A stretch of DNA of 64,000 nucleotides from assembly GCA_027946555.1 (NCBI GenBank), contig JAPEVC010000078.1, positions 62,001 through 126,000 on the forward strand. The letters run 5' to 3'. Position numbers and translations under genes: made by a program. This DNA comes from Gnomoniopsis sp. IMI 355080. Taxonomy: Eukaryota; Ascomycota; Sordariomycetes; Diaporthales; Gnomoniaceae. Under the pieces are notes generated by a model. The model was not told the origin of the DNA, did not search any database, and was given only the letters and a program-made list of their open reading frames with translations. This document shows positions 58,359-64,000 of this stretch, in pieces; position 1 is the first letter of the stretch; each line of letters starts with the position of its first letter.

Positions 58359-61300
58359 ATGCCTGCTGGTCGTCCTTCAAAGCGGCCTGGTGATGGCTTG
58401 GAGGCTCCGGTGGACACTACATCTGGGCCATCCAAAACAAAACTTCCTCGGATCGAAAGAGGACCAGAAGACTTTTCCTCTGTCGTCAAGAGCAAGCTTC
58501 AGACCTATTCGAGAACTGGACAGGCTTGCGACCGCTGTAAGGTATGTTGTTGATTTGCGCCCCTGTCCATTTTCTGACATAAACGCGGGTTGTTACGAAT
58601 TCTCGTGAACCGTCACGCGAACGGAACATACCATTTTACTACTCCTCGAAAGCAATACTCCCAGCGTCCAGACAGGGTGATAACAATACGACAATTTGTT
58701 GTTGTCACTCTCCAAGTCTTCGGAACGGCTGCGAACAAGAAACTCGGGGGTCTCCAGCTGACTTGTAGATGCACAGGTTCGGAAAATCCGCTGTGATGCA
58801 CTTCCGGATGGCTGTACGCACTGCACACAACAAGACATAGAATGCTACGTCACCGATCGGGTGACTGGACGCACAGAGAGACGAGGCTATCTAAGCCAGC
58901 TCGAGCGCGAGAGAAATGCTTTGACGACGCACATCCGGGACCTCGAGCAGCTTCTCGAGCAGAAGGGCGTCCAAGTCCGAAAATGGCAACCTCCTTCGGC
59001 TTTTGGTACAGAGAACCAATACGGTTTCGAAAATGATGGGTCTATGAAAGACGAATGGACTCAATTTTTGTCTCTGTGGATCAAGGAGGGCAGTCCGCAG
59101 ATTGGGCCGGAATCCAGTGTCGAACCATCAGGACAACCATCTTTCACACCATTACCTGGGGCAGGGTTGAGGCAGATCGCCGGACACCTAGGAGTCTTCA
59201 AAGACAATTCGCCCTTGAGCAGCATCAATGGCACCCAGTTGTCCATTCTCGGTACCACGATAGACGTCACCTATTTTGACGCACCGGACATGGACGGGCC
59301 GCCTGTTGGCATGTCCAACTCGGCGCCAATTTACAATAAATCCCTTCAGTCTTTTTATAACTCCGTTGCCAAAGTCAACCCACCAATAGCGGCCCCAATG
59401 CCTTCTCGCGAGGAAGCCTTCAGTTACTCAGAGTGGTTTTTCTGTATGGTTGGGGCTTTCATACCCATGCTTCACAAACCCACATACTTTGCTCTGGTAA
59501 GTCTTGTGTTGCTTTGTTTCTTGTGTGATTGCCGGCTTGTATCTGACTGAACGCATATGCTTTCTAGCTTACCCGAGTCTACGACGATCGCCATTTCAAG
59601 CCTACAACGTCAGAACAAGTTATCATCCATATGGTTTTTGCAGTCATGTATTACCAGTTTGGCGTTCGCAACGGCGACGAGCCCGAAAAAAAGGCTCAGT
59701 TGAACGAGCTCTCGAACACGCACTACCATTGGAGCGTCGATAAACTCTGGGAGATCGCCGGTGATCTCTCTCTATCCGCCGTCCAGGCTCTCACCCTCAT
59801 TGCCACCCATTGCCGCGCATTCCCAAAGCCCGGTCCTGCTTGGCTGATGACGGGTCTCGCTTGGAACAGAGCCATCGAACTGAATCTTCATCGACGTTTC
59901 TTGAAGAAAGGCGAGCCTACGAATCTCGAAAACGAGATGCGAAAAAGAACATGGTGGTCATTGTTTATGGTCACCATCATGCTCTACGGCCGATTAGGAA
60001 AGCCAATGCCAATCAGGTCCGAAGACATCGATACCGAATATCCAGAAACCGTTTGCGATGACTGCTTGACCGAGGAGGGCATAGTTGACTCCGGAAGGCC
60101 AGGCGATTGCTATTTTTTGGTCGCTGTGGCTGGTGTGAAGTTGGCAGTATTGTTCATGGACATGTGGAACAATGTCTATGCCGTACGCCAGAGTCCCAGG
60201 ACATATGTTTCTAGCATCCGGCAAATCGAGGCGTCTTTCCGAGAGTATCAACGAGACTTGCCGAAAGAGTTGAAGAGAGACAAGTGCAGACCGGCGAATC
60301 GAGTCCTTGCAACATACCTAGAGGCCTCCACAAATGAGTTCTTGCTGTGTCTGCGCCATCCCTCGCGGTGCGCGACGAGTGATGCGGCATTCATTGCAGA
60401 GAATCACAGGGTTTGCGAGGATGCAGCAAGGAAGACCCTGGATCTTGCGGATCAACTCGCCAGAATGAAATCTCTAGATACCACATGGTATCAAATGGCA
60501 GTATACGTCGCAGCCATTTTCACGCTGCTGGCTTACAGATGGGAGAGGCGGGCGGAGACTACACCTGCCGAGCTAGCAGAACTCAAGGACTACATGGGTA
60601 TTGGCTTGTCTGTTGTGCGAGAAATAGTCGCCATGATTGGTACGTGTAACGATTACTGCCACTTGTGTGGGCCACCATTCGAAATCAAGTCTCCCACTGA
60701 CAATTAGACACAGGCTCGTCTGGGGCCGCGAGCGCCGACTCCTCAGTTATAAGCCAAATTACCTCTGTGATCGATCGAACAGTGGCGAGTATAGAACAAG
60801 ACATGGCACCTCAGAGGAGTAGCCATACTTCAACACCACAATATTCTCAACAACAGATTACCTCTCGGCCCGCCACAATGACGCGCGAAGAATATGGTTC
60901 GACAAGCCGACACCGCGGAGCCGCGAGATCAGCCCCCGGCACACCGACGCCGATATCGAATGGAACAGAACAAATGGCTACCCAAAGATTCGGCGGAGTC
61001 CAAAATACGTCATACTATAACTCCCCGTTAACTCATATCAATGCGGCGTACTCCCAGATGGGTTATCCCGATCTGGGAAGCTCAGCCGTGCCCACGTCGA
61101 CAACAAGCGCAGGTGGCTCCTACACCCCCCTGGCTGACGAATCCCACCACCATCAGCAATACCTCTACGCGACCGCCGCCGCCGCCTCAGCATCCCAAAT
61201 GGTCCACAATACCCCAGCTCGCTCGCCTGTTCCCGGCACAGCACCGCACCATATGGTCGGATACACAACACAGCCTCCACCAGGATCCTCAATACAGCAC

Positions 61301-61570
61301 CATCACCAGCAACATGGGGCTGGCGGTGGTCACTGGATGACTGTGCAAAATGGAGGAAACACATGGAACGAGTGGACTAGCGCAATGGTGGACCCATCCA
61401 CGCAAGACAGGTACAGCGCGAATGCACTGTTGACTTTGGGCACTGGGCAGAAGGGCCTCGGTGATGCTGGCGGCAGTGAAATGGGTGTTGGCGGACCTGG
61501 TGTCCCACAGGGGCAGTCAGGCCAGTGGCCAGCGTTGCTATTTCACTCTCCAAATGTGTCCGGTCCTTGA
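58359..61570 (+). CDS. large Zn2Cys6 transcription factor with coiled coil and fungal-specific domain
   Basis: Four exons, join(58359..58541,58777..59496,59568..60639,60714..61570), give 943 residues. The zinc cluster is split by a 235-base intron between Lys61 and Val62. Cysteines lie at 57, 60, 67, 74, 77 and 84 with RKIR between. A linker TGRTERRGY leads to a coiled coil (about 95-125: YLSQLERERN, LEQLLEQKG), the usual dimer element. The fungal-specific regulatory domain lies in exon 3, with LWEIAGDLSLSAVQALTLI, RAIELNLHRRF, and RKRTWWSLF. The C-terminal ~280 residues are low-complexity (Ser, Thr, Gln, His, Gly), as in activation domains. The look resembles carbon-metabolism regulators, but I cannot name an orthologue. 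It is isolated by gene-poor DNA on both sides. Confidence 0.88.
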
Positions 61571-64000
61571 TGTACGAATGATAGACCGCCATTCTCGCCA
61601 ACTCTCAAAACATTGGTGACTACTGGGCTGGCTTGATCTGCATGAGGTACTTCTCAAGATCTTCGTTCTTAGCTGGAGCCTTAGATTGGCCATGCCAAAA
61701 CAGTCATCAGATACTGGGGACAGTGTGGCAAAATTTGGTTTTGCTACCCTGGAGGCGGCTTATACGCCTGATATTGGGCACTACGCGCCCGGGCTTCTGG
61801 ACATTCTCATGATCAGACTATGTGTACATGCCCACAAATTGTTGAACAATGATCTTTGGCTCGCGTTCCGAAGTTCTAACTCATTTTGCTGCCTCCTCGA
61901 CTTCGGTAACTATTGCATCATTGAACAGGGCGCCTATGACACAAAGCATGCCGTGCGCAATGGGTTTCCGCAATTTCGAGCGGGCGTTCGGCGATAGTGT
62001 TACCCACCACTTCCGCACTACTATTTATACTCAAACACACAATAATTCCACCACTATTATCTCATAACCGCAAAATAATAAGATGAAAGGTCCTTGACCA
62101 CATGTGCCCATTTTCGACAGGATATCTACTGGCGCTTTTTCATGCCATTACAGTGATTTCACTGTGAATATTAATTGCATGCGTCTCGAGAAATTTCTGT
62201 GGAGAAAAGAGGGTGGGGCATGATCGCCCGTGAGCGGAATATGCCGTAAAAGAACTGTCAGCACTGTGAGCACTCGTCACGATCAGAAGATATTTCTTGC
62301 ACATACTATGCAGTACTCGACTCCACTTGCTTCCAGTTATAGCGTCACATGATACCCGTGAAACAGATATCAAATGTAGAACATTTGGACCAAATTAGGC
62401 GCGTCGCATGTTCGTCTGTGCTCAGCAAAAAGCAACATGCAGCGCTCCAAGCTGACTGGCTCGGGGCCAGGGCGCGCGCTACCACGTGCAACTTCTCCGG
62501 AAAATAACAAGCAGCACATACGGTAGGTAATGTGGTACAAATCGGGGAAAAAAAATCAACATTCAGCAAGGATGCAGTGGGGGCGAAAGCGATCGCACTA
62601 CTTTCCTCTAATCAAGGAACGACCTCGTCATTAACTCTGATCTCACTTCCTAGAAAGTTGATTTGACAGCGACTCCACTTCGTCCGGACTCGCTTTGGAC
62701 GACATCCGAGCCGAAGTCTTCATTTCTGCGTCGGACCCGAGTTTGTACTCCATACCTACGGAGGTAGGTGAACCGGCTTGGTGGGATCGCCTTGCTTTTA
62801 CAGCGGGAGCCATGTTGCTTTTGGCGCAAATCTCCGTTTCAAAGCGGTTGGATGCTTGCAATTTGTTGCTATATGATGCGTCACAGTTACACTAGGCACT
62901 ATGTATCTGACACGGAAGTGCACAGTCATTGATACAGGCGCGAGTCGGCATGGGGGCCTTTGGCGGCTCCGCCTGGGAGGCGGCGGGGCGGAACTATCGG
63001 CTGGGCGGAGAGACCCGACCGGCTCCGCGTCTATACCTAGGCATGTAGTCGCAAATTCGCAATTCCCTATAGTGTACATCCCAATACCCTCTATTTCACG
63101 CTTTCGGGTACCCTTTCTATTTAAGCTTCTGCTGCCGACGGGTCTAAGTCGGAAAGGAAAAGATAATGTACCATCCCTGCAGCCATTTTCTCTGTAGGCT
63201 CTCAAGTCTGTACGATCCGAGCTCCGAGAAACTTCATTTGAGGGTGGGGTTTTTAGAAATCTACCTGCCCGGCGGTGGCTACGTTTCCTGTCGTCAGCGA
63301 GCTTACCTAGGCAGGTACCCGGTATAGAGTAGGGAACTGTCGAGAACGGGGCAACGCAATATAGAACCTAGAACCATTTTTGATCAATAAGGCGGCTGAG
63401 GAATTACGATGCTAAGAAGTTTTGTAAGAAATATGTATCAGATAGGGGCTGGGTAAAAGGTACCTTACGCTTTGATCCTGAAGAGGTTACGAAAATCTCA
63501 TGATGAATGCATTTCTGATGTGAAAGCCTACGACGAAGATTTAGTGATGACGTTTAAATGCCTCTGGATACCGTAATACTATTCAGGACAGGCAGATAAC
63601 TAAGGGAAAGACCCTGCAACGATGGAAACATGCGCGGGCATTGAAGAGAGTGTTTTTAGATTCGGAGGACCTTCAGCGCCTTCTCAATCATAGATCTGAG
63701 GCTAACGGGGTATCCATCACGTGGCAAAGAACGCCAGAGTAGAGTCAAGAAGGCCACGGTCACGGTCCTTGATTTAAAAATGTGGCGGTGGACAAAGCGA
63801 GGACCATCCTCGTTGAAACCAGGGCGCAAACCTATTTCGAGCTCATTGCTCGAAGCATGGTGTTAGTATTGAAGGCTTTTTTGTAGTTGAGACAGATCCC
63901 CCGACTACGGTGACGGTGTAGGGAGTCCCACGTTTGGAGGACAAAGAAACGTTTGGTAAATTGTACAATTTGTACTCGTAACAAAGCCCCTACAGTCACA
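61571..64000. other. intergenic, right edge, 2.4 kb
   Basis: No gene is supported. A 56-codon ATG frame on the minus strand (62643..62813) is Lys/Ser-rich and could be a gene fragment, but nothing confirms it. TACCTAGGCA-like patches lie near 63035 and 63304. Confidence 0.45.

Overview
This window reads as nuclear DNA of a filamentous ascomycete (Pezizomycotina). Almost all recognisable genes are interrupted by short introns of about 50-120 bases with GT...AG ends and CTGAC/CTAAC-like branch sites. The families are typical of such fungi: Zn2Cys6 regulators, MFS permeases and efflux pumps, a GMC oxidoreductase, a GH12 glycosidase and a Kex2-type secreted repeat protein. All gene models were spliced by hand from reading frame, splice signals and recalled family patterns. 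No similarity search or expression data was available.

Layout. 0.6-9.0 kb is a compact metabolic block: a Dal5-type organic anion/amide permease (-), a type-B carboxylesterase (+), an ACC deaminase (+) and a 14-TM TRI12-type efflux MFS protein (-). 10.3-15.6 kb holds a small Cys-rich protein with a Myb/SANT-like domain (+), a Zn2Cys6 regulator (-) and an HPP-family membrane protein (-). 17.3-25.6 kb is the secretory and redox part: a GH12 protein with a long Ser/Thr stalk (+), an ER-type SDR that has His where the catalytic Tyr should be (+), a secreted precursor with six acidic repeats bounded by dibasic sites (-), and an alcohol-oxidase-like GMC enzyme (-). 25.6-29.7 kb has no convincing gene. 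29.7-35.8 kb holds a single-pass membrane protein, a GNAT acetyltransferase, a multi-span membrane protein, and a membrane protein with an LRAT/NlpC-like His...Asn-Cys pattern.

37.9-48.6 kb is mostly housekeeping: an alpha-glucoside-type sugar permease, an acidic conserved-looking protein whose first coding exon is only ATG, a Tim17-family-like protein, mitochondrial proline dehydrogenase and the KEOPS subunit CGI121. 48.6-58.3 kb is nearly gene-free. A 943-residue Zn2Cys6 regulator lies at 58.4-61.6 kb, and the last 2.4 kb shows no clear gene.

The best candidate for an undescribed system is the repeat precursor at 21.3-22.2 kb. It has a signal peptide and six near-identical 31-36-residue units separated by Lys-Arg or Arg-Arg. 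It has no Cys, Trp or Tyr anywhere, which argues against both known alpha-pheromones and Tyr-crosslinked dikaritin RiPPs. Other points of interest are the SDR active-site change, the LRAT-like protein, the stalked GH12, the fungal ACC deaminase, and the over-represented palindrome TACCTAGGTA.
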